Below the pieces are notes generated by a model that was not told where the DNA came from, ran no database searches, and worked only from the letters and a program-made list of their open reading frames with translations. Both the position numbers and the translations under genes were made by a program. 10,514 nt of DNA from JAYZDB01 sp036338025 (lineage in GTDB: Bacteria; Planctomycetota; UBA1135; UBA2386), in NCBI GenBank assembly GCA_036338025.1, contig JAYZDB010000204.1, forward strand, positions 1-10,514, given 5' to 3'. Below are positions 1 through 7,302 of this stretch, one piece after another (position 1 is the first letter of the stretch; each line of letters begins with the position of its first letter).

Positions 1-2
1 CG

Positions 3-2330
3 TGGACCAGACCAGGCCCATCTGGCAGGCGCGGAACCGCCGATCTCGGCGCGGTAGCCGGGATCTCTGCACCCCTGGTCCTGTCATTACTGGGTTTGAG
101 TCTCGGTGCATGCACTGTTGTGCGCGAGTTGGCTCTGCCAAGCACCTTCCACCAGACGCCGGATTCGGGGGATGCTGTGGCGGCCCTGCGCGCGGCTCGT
201 GGACAGGTCGAGCGACAGCGCCCGAAGCTGGCGCTGGGCATGGTGGAGAAGATCCTGTCCGAAAATCCGGACTACGTCGATGCCCAGCGGGTCCGTCAGG
301 ACATCTTGAGAGAACGCGGGAGACTGGGATTGGTGTTGCGCGAAGCCGAAGATCGACTGGCTCGTGATCAGTCGGCAGCGGCCTTCTATCTGAGTGGGCG
401 GATCCAGAATGCCACCGCCAGCAAACAGCAACTGTTCCAGGCCGCTATCGATCGGGACCCCGAATTCTTCTGGGGTTGGTTCGGGTTGGCGTTCACCTTG
501 CGTCAAGACAGTCCGAAGGTCGCCAACCAGATCTACCAGTATCTCTACCAGAAGACCAATCAGGACGAGCGCACGGCGATTGCCTACGCAGCCAGCTTGA
601 TGCGGTCCAACCAACCGCGCGAGGCTGAGAAGGTCTACCAGCAGATCCGCAGGCGGAACCCCGGACTGGGTTCGCTCGGAGTGGCCCAGGTCAGCATGAG
701 CACCGGCGCAGTCAGTCGGGTGATGGAGATGTTGCAGGAGACCTTGCGTCGGCGTCCGCATGATTCCGGTGCCCGAGTCTTGATCGCTTTGCTGCTCAGT
801 CGTGGGATGAGCGACGACTGGATCGGGCAGGTTCTTGATGTGTTGCGGGAGGATCCGAAACGTCTGGCTGATTTCGAGCGCTTGCATGGAAGCCTGCTGG
901 CGGCCCTGTATGTCAGGGCTGGTGACCCCAACTCGGCCTTGTCCACGCTGCGGCGCTCGCATCCTCTGCAGGCTCCCGACCGATTTGTCTACCGCACCTT
1001 GCTGATCAGCACCGGTGATGTTGCTGGATTTCTCGCTGACCTGCGGGCTACGTGCAAACGCGAGTTCCTCGAAGATCCCGGCAACCAAGTCATGGGGCGT
1101 TGGCGTAGCCTGATCCACGGGGCATGGATGGCGAGTGCGGATCCACTGCAGCAACTCGGAACCGCTGTTGCCCTGACTCGTGCCCTGGTCGGTGTCGGGT
1201 ATCTCGAATTCGCAGATCGTATTGCGACCCGTGCGCTCCTTCGTCACGACGATACCGAAGGGGACCCCGCCATCGCGGCGGTGCTCGATCAGTTGCGGAA
1301 GGAACAGTCGGATGTGCGCAAGGAAATTGCATTCGAATCGGAGGCGTGTCGCGTCCTTCGCAAGGCGTACCGTTCCACCAGCGGTTCCAAGCGCCAGTCC
1401 CTGCCGGATGTATTCGCCCAACTCAGGCGAGTCTCCTTGCGGGTCCATGGGCGCGACGTCGTAGGGCAGCCCAGCTTGTTCACCTTGCCGTTCGTCGGGG
1501 TGCTGGTGGATTCCCTGGGTCCCGGACTGCCAGCCCACCTGGCTCGCTTCAACAAGCACCTGGTGATGGGCCAGCGCAACGGCGGACCGGTCGAGGCGAT
1601 GATCCTGACGCGCTTGTCGGTTCGGCATGTCGATCCGGTCGAAGGTCTGCCGCTGCCACCGCGCTGTACCGAAGTGATCGGAGAGCACCGGCAACTCGAG
1701 CCCATGGAACAGGGGGATCTCGCCGGCATCGCACTGCTCAACCACTACGTCGTGGACATGGACGAGGTTCGGGCCTGGGCTGGCCGAATCGCCGAGCGCC
1801 GCCGGATCGCCCGAGAGGACGGATCCGACATCTTGCGGGATGTGTTGCCCCAGCAGGCTGACGCCCTGGAGGCCGCAGGGGTCGAATGGCGACTCTCTGT
1901 GCTGTCCCCTGTGGAGGACAGTGAATTGGAGACGGCGGTTCTCGACATCATTCGCTGGCATGAGCGGGGCCACATGGCGGACTTTCTCCACTATCTTCCG
2001 GTCTCCGTAAATCTGTTGCGCTCCCTGGCGCTGGTGGTCCGGAATGGCCTGTCTGCTGTGCAGGTCACTGCAGAGATGGAGGGACGGGCCCAGCTCACGG
2101 CACTCGCGATGAGCCCCTACACCCGGTTGGCGCTGGCCCACACCGCAGGCTTTCTGAGCGGCGAACAGGGTGATTCTCCGCACGCCATCGGGTTCCGGGC
2201 GACGGTATCCAAACTCCAGGCGGAGCTGCAGGCGCGGTCGATCGTCGACGGAGAGGCCTGCCGTTGGCATCTGCTCGACCCAGCGAAACTGCGCGAAACC
2301 GCTCGTAAGATGCTTGCGGCGGCTTGGTAA
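3..2330 (+). CDS. TPR-like lipoprotein with C-terminal HExxH motif, putative metalloprotease (5' partial)
   Basis: The reading frame is open to the left edge, so the start lies outside the window. Numbering from the codon at base 3, the first 36 residues have an Arg-Arg pair (GRR) and then a hydrophobic stretch ending in the lipobox LGAC, with the lipidated Cys at residue 37 (bases 111-113). This predicts a lipoprotein signal peptide, which the first in-window start codon (TTG at 96) would destroy. The mature N-terminal half is alpha-helical and TPR-like, for example the segments around KLALGMVEKILSENPDY and LFQAAIDRDPEFFWGWFGLA. The C-terminal part holds WHERGH, an HExxH motif (His653, Glu654, His657), followed 36 residues later by EGRAQLTAL, whose Glu693 could be the third zinc ligand of a gluzincin-type protease. 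The family is not named and substrates are unknown. Activity is inference; lipoprotein export is well supported. A long antisense frame over this gene is a shadow. Confidence 0.85.
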   Translation, partial: WTRPGPSGRRGTADLGAVAGISAPLVLSLLGLSLGACTVVRELALPSTFHQTPDSGDAVAALRAARGQVERQRPKLALGMVEKILSENPDYVDAQRVRQDILRERGRLGLVLREAEDRLARDQSAAAFYLSGRIQNATASKQQLFQAAIDRDPEFFWGWFGLAFTLRQDSPKVANQIYQYLYQKTNQDERTAIAYAASLMRSNQPREAEKVYQQIRRRNPGLGSLGVAQVSMSTGAVSRVMEMLQETLRRRPHDSGARVLIALLLSRGMSDDWIGQVLDVLREDPKRLADFERLHGSLLAALYVRAGDPNSALSTLRRSHPLQAPDRFVYRTLLISTGDVAGFLADLRATCKREFLEDPGNQVMGRWRSLIHGAWMASADPLQQLGTAVALTRALVGVGYLEFADRIATRALLRHDDTEGDPAIAAVLDQLRKEQSDVRKEIAFESEACRVLRKAYRSTSGSKRQSLPDVFAQLRRVSLRVHGRDVVGQPSLFTLPFVGVLVDSLGPGLPAHLARFNKHLVMGQRNGGPVEAMILTRLSVRHVDPVEGLPLPPRCTEVIGEHRQLEPMEQGDLAGIALLNHYVVDMDEVRAWAGRIAERRRIAREDGSDILRDVLPQQADALEAAGVEWRLSVLSPVEDSELETAVLDIIRWHERGHMADFLHYLPVSVNLLRSLALVVRNGLSAVQVTAEMEGRAQLTALAMSPYTRLALAHTAGFLSGEQGDSPHAIGFRATVSKLQAELQARSIVDGEACRWHLLDPAKLRETARKMLAAAW

Positions 2331-2490
2331 CTTCGCCTGTTGCCGCTTGCCCTGGAACGTTAGTTGTAAGGAATTACGACGTTCTTGGTCTACTACGACC
2401 GGTGCTGGTGCATAAGGTCCGGTAGGCTCCATGGTGTCGAGCGTGTAGGATTGCGGCTCGATCCGTCCATTGTCCGATGAGGAGATCATG
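2331..2490 (+). other. Intergenic region with two tandem small hairpins
   Basis: This 160-base gap separates the lipoprotein gene from the secreted protein gene. Bases 2355-2384 can fold as GAACG / CGTTC closing a 4-base bulge (TTAG) and then TTGTAA / TTACGA around a GGAA (GNRA-type) loop. It contains a U-G pair that would be an A-C mismatch on the other strand, so the fold favours plus-strand RNA. A second stem, GGTC / GACC with two flanking U-G pairs, lies at 2385-2402. Neither is followed by a good T tract, so neither is a convincing intrinsic terminator. A TAGGAT hexamer at 2446-2451 could be a -10 element for the next gene, but no matching -35 is seen. Confidence 0.35.
2479..2484 (+). 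promoter_or_regulatory. Shine-Dalgarno deciding the start of the secreted lysine-rich protein
   Basis: GAGGAG sits 6 bases before the ATG at 2491 and 3 bases before the adjacent ATG at 2488. The spacing favours 2491. It rules against the TTG at 2470, which lies upstream of the site. It is the clearest ribosome binding site in the window. Confidence 0.65.
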
Positions 2491-3297
2491 ATGTCTCACA
2501 TAGCCAGATTCCTGACTCTTGCCGTCCTGCTGGGCGGATTCTCAGCAACAGCTGCTGCGCAGGTACCAGCCAAGCCTGATCCAGAGGTCAAGGCCAAGCT
2601 CGCTGAGTTGAAGAAACTCGCCAACGTCCGCAAAGGCGCCAAGGACTCGGAAGCCATCACGGTGATCTCAGACCTGGAGGTCAAGTTCGAGAAGATGCAC
2701 CCGAAGGACCAAAAGGACTATGCCAAGGCCCTCGGATTGGTGCTCATCGGCAGCCGGACCAAGCGCAAGCCCGAGCAATCGCAGATCTTCCGCACCATCA
2801 TCCTGGCGCTCGGGCGGGCCGGTAAGCTCGGCAGTCCGTACCTCGCCAAATCCTTCGACAGCAAGAAGTTCAAGGACAAGGACTGGATCAACCTGCGCGG
2901 GCAGATGCTCGACCACCTCGGTCGCACGAAGGACTCGAAGTACATCAAGTTCTTGCTCGACGAGGCCCTGAAGAACATCAACGACACCTTGATGGCAAAG
3001 GCTGGGGGCGCGCTGAAGAACTACGACGGTGAGAAGCTCTCCGTGCGCAAGGACGTCTGCAAAAACCTGATCAAGAAGTTCGCCCAGATCCACGACAACG
3101 GCAATGTCAACCTCGACCCCGGTGACTCCACCGTCAAGATGTGGAAGAACAAGGAGCGAGCGGTGTCCGAACCGTGGAATGCGGCGCTCCAGAAACTGAC
3201 CAAACAGCACCTGCGAGGCCCGGACAAGTGGACGCGGTTCTGGAACAAGAACAAATCCAAGAACTGGGACAAGCCTCTGAAGAAGTCACGGCGTTAG
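2491..3297 (+). CDS. Secreted lysine-rich helical (HEAT-like) protein
   Basis: 268 residues from the ATG at 2491, which is placed well behind a GAGGAG site. The N-terminus is a classical signal peptide: MSHIAR, a hydrophobic core (FLTLAVLLGGFSATAAA), then probable cleavage near AAA-Q. The mature part is helical and very basic: a hand count gives about 43 lysines (about 16%), nearly all AAG, unlike the Arg-rich neighbouring proteins. The middle (about residues 75-200) reads like degenerate HEAT-type helices (LGLVLIGS, LALGRAGKLGSPYLAKSF, LLDEALKNINDTLMAKAGGALKNY). The C-terminus is Trp/Asn/Lys-rich (FWNKNKSKNWDKP), a tail type I associate with planctomycete HEAT-repeat proteins, from memory. 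No catalytic motif is seen. A binding or structural role outside the cytoplasm is inference; the gene itself is secure. Confidence 0.85.
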   Translation: MSHIARFLTLAVLLGGFSATAAAQVPAKPDPEVKAKLAELKKLANVRKGAKDSEAITVISDLEVKFEKMHPKDQKDYAKALGLVLIGSRTKRKPEQSQIFRTIILALGRAGKLGSPYLAKSFDSKKFKDKDWINLRGQMLDHLGRTKDSKYIKFLLDEALKNINDTLMAKAGGALKNYDGEKLSVRKDVCKNLIKKFAQIHDNGNVNLDPGDSTVKMWKNKERAVSEPWNAALQKLTKQHLRGPDKWTRFWNKNKSKNWDKPLKKSRR

Positions 3298-3335
3298 CTC
3301 TGACTTAGCGCAAGAAATCGGGGTTTCTCGGCGTC

Positions 3336-3341
3336 TACACT
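3336..3341 (+). promoter_or_regulatory. Candidate -10 hexamer for a leaderless operon transcript
   Basis: TACACT ends exactly 7 bases before the ATG at 3349, the distance expected between a sigma70-type -10 element and the transcription start. No Shine-Dalgarno lies in the 7 bases between. The same arrangement precedes the minus-strand reductase gene. No good -35 is visible, so this remains tentative. It would be the promoter of the membrane protein-ispA-dxs-nadK operon. Confidence 0.35.
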
Positions 3342-3348
3342 GGTACCG

Positions 3349-4440
3349 ATGCGTTTCGCCCTTCTCATTCTCGCTGTTGTCGTAGCCGCCGCGGCGGGGT
3401 GGGTGTTTCATGGCGAAATGCAGCGGCAGCGTAGTCGAGCCGACCTGCTCGAGGAGTCCTTGGCGGCCAGCAGGAACGTGACCATCCAGGTGCCAGGCGA
3501 TGGCGAGGACCTGGGATCGGATGAAGTCCAGCAGCGGCTCGCCGAGCGGGTCCGGTTCCTGGAAAATGAACTCCAGGTCACGAGAGACCGTGCTCGTGAC
3601 ATCAGTGCATTCCTCGAGAACTCTTCGAAGGCGCTGCGGGCGGAACGAACTCGGCACAACAAGGAGATCTGGGAAGCCAAACAATTCATGCCGGAAGGAG
3701 TGCGGCAGGCACTATTGGCTCTCAACGCATGCCTACGCCACGACGGACAGGATGGGCTACGTTTCATGCGGGCGAAGAGCATCAAGGATTCCGTCTTGCG
3801 CGGGGTCGAACTCTTGGATCACGACCTCGGGACCTTGCGTACCACGCTCTACATGGCGGGTGAGGTGACCATCCACCTTGACCGGGCGACTTCCAAACTG
3901 ACGATGGTGTTGAAGGACGGTTTCCGGCGTACGGTTGCCGGCCGTTATGAGTTTCCGACCGTTGGCGAGAAGTTGGTGCTGCCCTTGGTTGATGGGGCGC
4001 TCTGGGAGGAACGGCTGCCCTACCTGGTTCAGGGTGAAGGGGCCTATCCCAGGCCAGTCGCGGAAGTCGCTGAGCCAGAGATGGCAGCATCATCACGTGC
4101 CAGTTGGCGCGGTCGGATCAACGAACTCCTGCGACTGAGTCAGACGGGTACGCGGTACAAGATCTATCGGTTTCGCGCCCTTACCGATGGACATTTTGTG
4201 GACGCTGTGCTGCTCGGCTACAACGCCGCAAAGGTCTTGACTAGCAGTGTGGAGGCTGGACGACTTGCTGTTCATGTCGATGACGAACAGCAAACCGTCG
4301 AGTTGCATCTGCAAGTGGGTGTGGTGCGCAAGGCGGCCAGTGAGACCGCCATTCCCAGCAGCGGCTACCGAATCCAGCTACCGGGGATCAAGCCGGAGCA
4401 GGCAGTCAAGGTCATGGTAGGGATGGTGATAAGGAAGTGA
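3349..4440 (+). CDS. Membrane-anchored coiled-coil protein of unknown function
   Basis: 363 residues. Residues 2-20 are a single strongly hydrophobic N-terminal segment (FALLILAVVVAAAAGWVF) followed by charged residues, consistent with an uncleaved membrane anchor. Residues about 21-41 and 57-112 are rich in E, R, Q and L with heptad-like spacing and look like coiled coil. The C-terminal 240 residues are mixed alpha/beta with no motif I recognise. It is the first gene of a tight operon: its TGA overlaps the GTG of the prenyl synthase gene in the form GTGA. In many bacteria xseB (exonuclease VII small subunit, about 80 residues) takes this place, but this protein is far longer and membrane-anchored, so it is not xseB. 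It may be lineage-specific. Function is unknown; the start is supported by the position of the hydrophobic segment. Confidence 0.82.
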   Translation: MRFALLILAVVVAAAAGWVFHGEMQRQRSRADLLEESLAASRNVTIQVPGDGEDLGSDEVQQRLAERVRFLENELQVTRDRARDISAFLENSSKALRAERTRHNKEIWEAKQFMPEGVRQALLALNACLRHDGQDGLRFMRAKSIKDSVLRGVELLDHDLGTLRTTLYMAGEVTIHLDRATSKLTMVLKDGFRRTVAGRYEFPTVGEKLVLPLVDGALWEERLPYLVQGEGAYPRPVAEVAEPEMAASSRASWRGRINELLRLSQTGTRYKIYRFRALTDGHFVDAVLLGYNAAKVLTSSVEAGRLAVHVDDEQQTVELHLQVGVVRKAASETAIPSSGYRIQLPGIKPEQAVKVMVGMVIRK

Positions 4441-5351
4441 CGGCTGGGCAAGAACAGGCGCCAGGACCGTTTGAGGCTTTTGCCGTTGAGTGGCGGCCGC
4501 GGATTGAATCGGCCTTGGAGCGCCTGGTCCCACCAGCCAGCGAAGTGCCGCAGTCCTTGCACGCGGCGATGCGCTACTCCCTGTTCCCGGGTGGCAAGCG
4601 TCTGCGCCCGATTCTGGCAATGATCGGCTGCCGGGTTACCGACGGTAATCCTGACGCTGCCCTGGCTTCTGCTGCTGCCCTTGAGCTACTGCATACATAC
4701 AGCCTGGTGCACGATGACCTGCCGTGTATGGATGATGACGACCTGCGTCGTGGTCGTCCCACCTGCCACCAGGAATTTGACGAGGCGACTGCGATCCTGG
4801 CTGGTGATGCACTTCTCACCCTCGCCTTCGAGGCCACTGCGAGTGGCGGTGCAGCAGCGGTGCAGACCCTGGCGAAAGCTGCGGGCAGTCTCGGTATGGT
4901 CGGGGGACAGGCTGCGGATCTGATTGCGGAGGGGGTCGAGGACCCCACTCTTGAGCAGGTGCAGTGGATCCACGATCACAAGACCGGTGCCCTGATTGCC
5001 GCCAGCCTGGTTGTTGGCGCCCAGGCCGGTGGCGGCGACCTGTCGGACTTGTCAAACCTGGAACGATTTGGCGAACTCGTCGGCCGGGCCTTCCAGATCG
5101 TCGATGACTGCCTGGATCTGACTGGATCCGAGCAGAATCTGGGCAAGCGTCCAGGGCAGGATCTGGTCGCCGCAAAGGCAACCTACCCCGCTGTCATGGG
5201 GCTTTCGGCCAGCCAGGAGCTGGCACAGGAACTGGTGGTCGAAGCCGAGGAACTGGCGAGGACGATCTGTTCCTCTGCGTCCGGGGAGCTAGAATCAAGG
5301 GTCGCGCTGCTTCGCGATGTGGCGCAGTTCACCATTTCTCGCGTCTCCTAA
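4437..5351 (+). CDS. ispA: Farnesyl diphosphate synthase family (trans-polyprenyl synthase)
   Basis: 304 residues, the usual length. It condenses DMAPP/GPP with IPP in the cytoplasm to give a medium-chain prenyl diphosphate. Visible motifs in order are GGKRLRP near residue 56, the first Asp-rich motif DDLPCMD at 93-99 followed by RRGRPTCH, GGQAADL, HDHKTGA, and the second Asp-rich motif DDCLD at 223-227. The residue five before the first Asp motif is Tyr88 in HTYSLVHDD, as in E. coli IspA, which favours a C15 product; C20 cannot be excluded. The GTG start is the only reasonable one: it overlaps the upstream TGA by 4 bases, there is no other in-frame start before the conserved core, and AAGGA lies only 1 base upstream. 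Translation probably depends on coupling to the upstream gene. Confidence 0.95.
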   Translation: MTAGQEQAPGPFEAFAVEWRPRIESALERLVPPASEVPQSLHAAMRYSLFPGGKRLRPILAMIGCRVTDGNPDAALASAAALELLHTYSLVHDDLPCMDDDDLRRGRPTCHQEFDEATAILAGDALLTLAFEATASGGAAAVQTLAKAAGSLGMVGGQAADLIAEGVEDPTLEQVQWIHDHKTGALIAASLVVGAQAGGGDLSDLSNLERFGELVGRAFQIVDDCLDLTGSEQNLGKRPGQDLVAAKATYPAVMGLSASQELAQELVVEAEELARTICSSASGELESRVALLRDVAQFTISRVS

Positions 5352-7302
5352 CAGCTTGGAAAATTCACAGCCCCCGAAGGCGACCCCGCTATTGGACGGG
5401 ATCGACCTGCCATCGGACCTCAAGAAGCTCGCACCTGCGCAATTGCCGCAGGTTTGTGAGGAGATGCGTAAGGTGATCATGGACACCGTATCGGTGACCG
5501 GCGGCCATCTGGGCTCCGGCATGGGCGTGGTCGAATTGACGGTCGCCTTGCACTACGTGTTCGACTTCGCCAAGGATCGGCTGGTCATGGATGTCGGGCA
5601 TCAGTCGTATCCACACAAGCTCCTGACTGGACGCAAGGCACGCTTTCACACCCTGCGGCAGAAGGGTGGGTTGTCTGGTTTTACCAATCGGTTCGAATCC
5701 AAGTACGACGTCTACAACTGTGGCCACGCCGGTACCGCGACCTCAGCGGCACTCGGGATCAGTTACGGCGACAAGGTGGTTGGTACGGATCGGCACGTGG
5801 TCGCCCTGGTCGGCGACGCATCGATCGGTTGCGGAGTAGCCTTCGAAGCCATTAACTTCGCGGGCGCTCGGGACCAGGAGCGTGCCCTGGTGATTCTCAA
5901 CGACAACCGCTGGTCGATTGCCGAAACCGTTGGTGCTCTGACCCGCTACCTCAGCAAGATCCGTACAGGCCCTATCTACACGCAGGCCCGCGCAAAGTTG
6001 CACCAGATTTTGCAAGCGATTCCCATTGTCGGCAAGAGCGTTGACGAGCAACTCGACCACGGTCTCGATGCAGTGCGACATCTCGTACAACCGGGCCACA
6101 TGTTCGAAGCCCTCGGGATCAACTATCACGGGCCGGTCGATGGCCACGACATTGGTGAATTGCTGGACATGTTCGAGCGCGTCAAGGATCGCGAGGGAGT
6201 GACCCTTCTGCACGTTCGTACCGAGAAGGGGCGAGGTGTTCCAGGTTCGCAGGAGCGCTATGACCGCGCGCACGCAACAAGTCCGAAGCCCAAACCCAAG
6301 AAGATGCCGATCGAGCCCGACGTCGTGCTGCCGGCACGCAATCGCCGGCCTGGCCAGGCATGGACCAAGTGGTTTGCGGAAGCCGTCGAGGAACTAGGCG
6401 GCAAGGATGAGCGGGTGATGGCGATCACCGCCGCGATGCCGGACGGCACTGGGCTGATGGGTTTCCGCGACAAGTTCCCCGATCGATTCATCGATGCAGG
6501 AATCGCCGAGCAACATGCGATTGCGTTCGGGTCCGGACTTGCCGTGGCTGGCATGCGCCCGATTCTGGCGATCTACTCGACCTTCCTGCAGCGTGGTTAT
6601 GACCAGGTGTTCCAGGAAGTCGCCCTGCAGAATATGTCCGTGGTGTTCTGTATCGATCGTGCCGGTCTGGTGGGGGAGGATGGCTATTCCCACAATGGTG
6701 TGTTCGACATCGCGTATCTGCGGACCTTCCCGAACATGGTGTTGATGGCACCCAAGGACGGACTCGAGCTCAAGAGCATGCTCGAATTTGGCCTCGAATA
6801 CGACGGGCCATGCGCGATGCGATACGCCCGTGGCAATGCCCCTGATCCCGGTGAGATGTTGGTTGATGGGGTTGAGAGCCCGCCGATCGAACTCGGCAAG
6901 ATGGAGATCCTACGTGAAGGCACCGACGGAGCGATCCTCGCCTACGGCAACATGGTGGAGATCGCGATCACTGCCTGCGACATTCTGCGTCAGCGCGACA
7001 TCAATATCGAGGTGGTCAATGCCCGCTTCTGCAAACCCCTCGACCGGGATGGGATCCTGGCGGTCTGTGATCGCCACGACACGGTGCTGACCCTTGAGGA
7101 TCACGCGCGGATGGGAGGCTTCGGTTCCGCGGTGCTCGAACTGCTCGCGGAAGAGGGCCCGGTGCGTGCACAGGTTCGATGCCTCGGTGTACCAGACCGA
7201 TTTATCGCGCACGCCAGCCGTAACGAGATGTACCAAGAAGTGGGCATCGATGCAGCCTCGGTTGCTGCCCTGTTCACCTCGGATTCTCCGTCGCAGGTAT
7301 GA
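5317..7302 (+). CDS. dxs: 1-deoxy-D-xylulose-5-phosphate synthase
   Basis: 661 residues if the ATG at 5317 is used. It condenses pyruvate and glyceraldehyde 3-phosphate using thiamine diphosphate and Mg2+, the first step of the MEP isoprenoid pathway. Motifs: TGGHLGS (His64), DVGHQSYPHK (His95), the cofactor motif GDAS at 166-169 paired with NDN at 195-197, GPVDGHD, KGRGV, AEQHA (catalytic Glu398), STFLQRGYDQV, DRAGLVGEDG followed by SHNG (His459), and a transketolase C-terminal domain. The cofactor motif is GDA where E. coli has GDG, and GHAGTATSA replaces GHSSTSISA; I recall such variants in planctomycete DXS. The start is uncertain: 5317 overlaps ispA by 35 bases and lacks a Shine-Dalgarno. 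A TTG at 5356, four bases after the ispA stop, would give 648 residues and keep all motifs. Confidence 0.95.
   Translation: MWRSSPFLASPNSLENSQPPKATPLLDGIDLPSDLKKLAPAQLPQVCEEMRKVIMDTVSVTGGHLGSGMGVVELTVALHYVFDFAKDRLVMDVGHQSYPHKLLTGRKARFHTLRQKGGLSGFTNRFESKYDVYNCGHAGTATSAALGISYGDKVVGTDRHVVALVGDASIGCGVAFEAINFAGARDQERALVILNDNRWSIAETVGALTRYLSKIRTGPIYTQARAKLHQILQAIPIVGKSVDEQLDHGLDAVRHLVQPGHMFEALGINYHGPVDGHDIGELLDMFERVKDREGVTLLHVRTEKGRGVPGSQERYDRAHATSPKPKPKKMPIEPDVVLPARNRRPGQAWTKWFAEAVEELGGKDERVMAITAAMPDGTGLMGFRDKFPDRFIDAGIAEQHAIAFGSGLAVAGMRPILAIYSTFLQRGYDQVFQEVALQNMSVVFCIDRAGLVGEDGYSHNGVFDIAYLRTFPNMVLMAPKDGLELKSMLEFGLEYDGPCAMRYARGNAPDPGEMLVDGVESPPIELGKMEILREGTDGAILAYGNMVEIAITACDILRQRDINIEVVNARFCKPLDRDGILAVCDRHDTVLTLEDHARMGGFGSAVLELLAEEGPVRAQVRCLGVPDRFIAHASRNEMYQEVGIDAASVAALFTSDSPSQV

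Noticed and set aside
87..2489. 800-codon open frame on the minus strand, longer than the plus-strand frame it overlaps
   Set aside because: It shares codon blocks with the plus-strand lipoprotein gene, so its stops would only arise from TTA, CTA or TCA codons, which are rare in GC-rich genes. Its product is rich in His, Gln, Arg and Pro without any motif, while the plus-strand product has a lipobox, TPR-like helices and HExxH.
3291..3328. Two small hairpins after the secreted protein gene (GCGTTA / TAGCGC and AGAAA / TTTCT)
   Set aside because: They are short and no T tract follows, so they do not support an intrinsic terminator call.
5690..5701. GGTTCGAATCC, resembling a tRNA T-loop
   Set aside because: It lies inside the conserved part of dxs and no acceptor stem or anticodon arm can be built around it.
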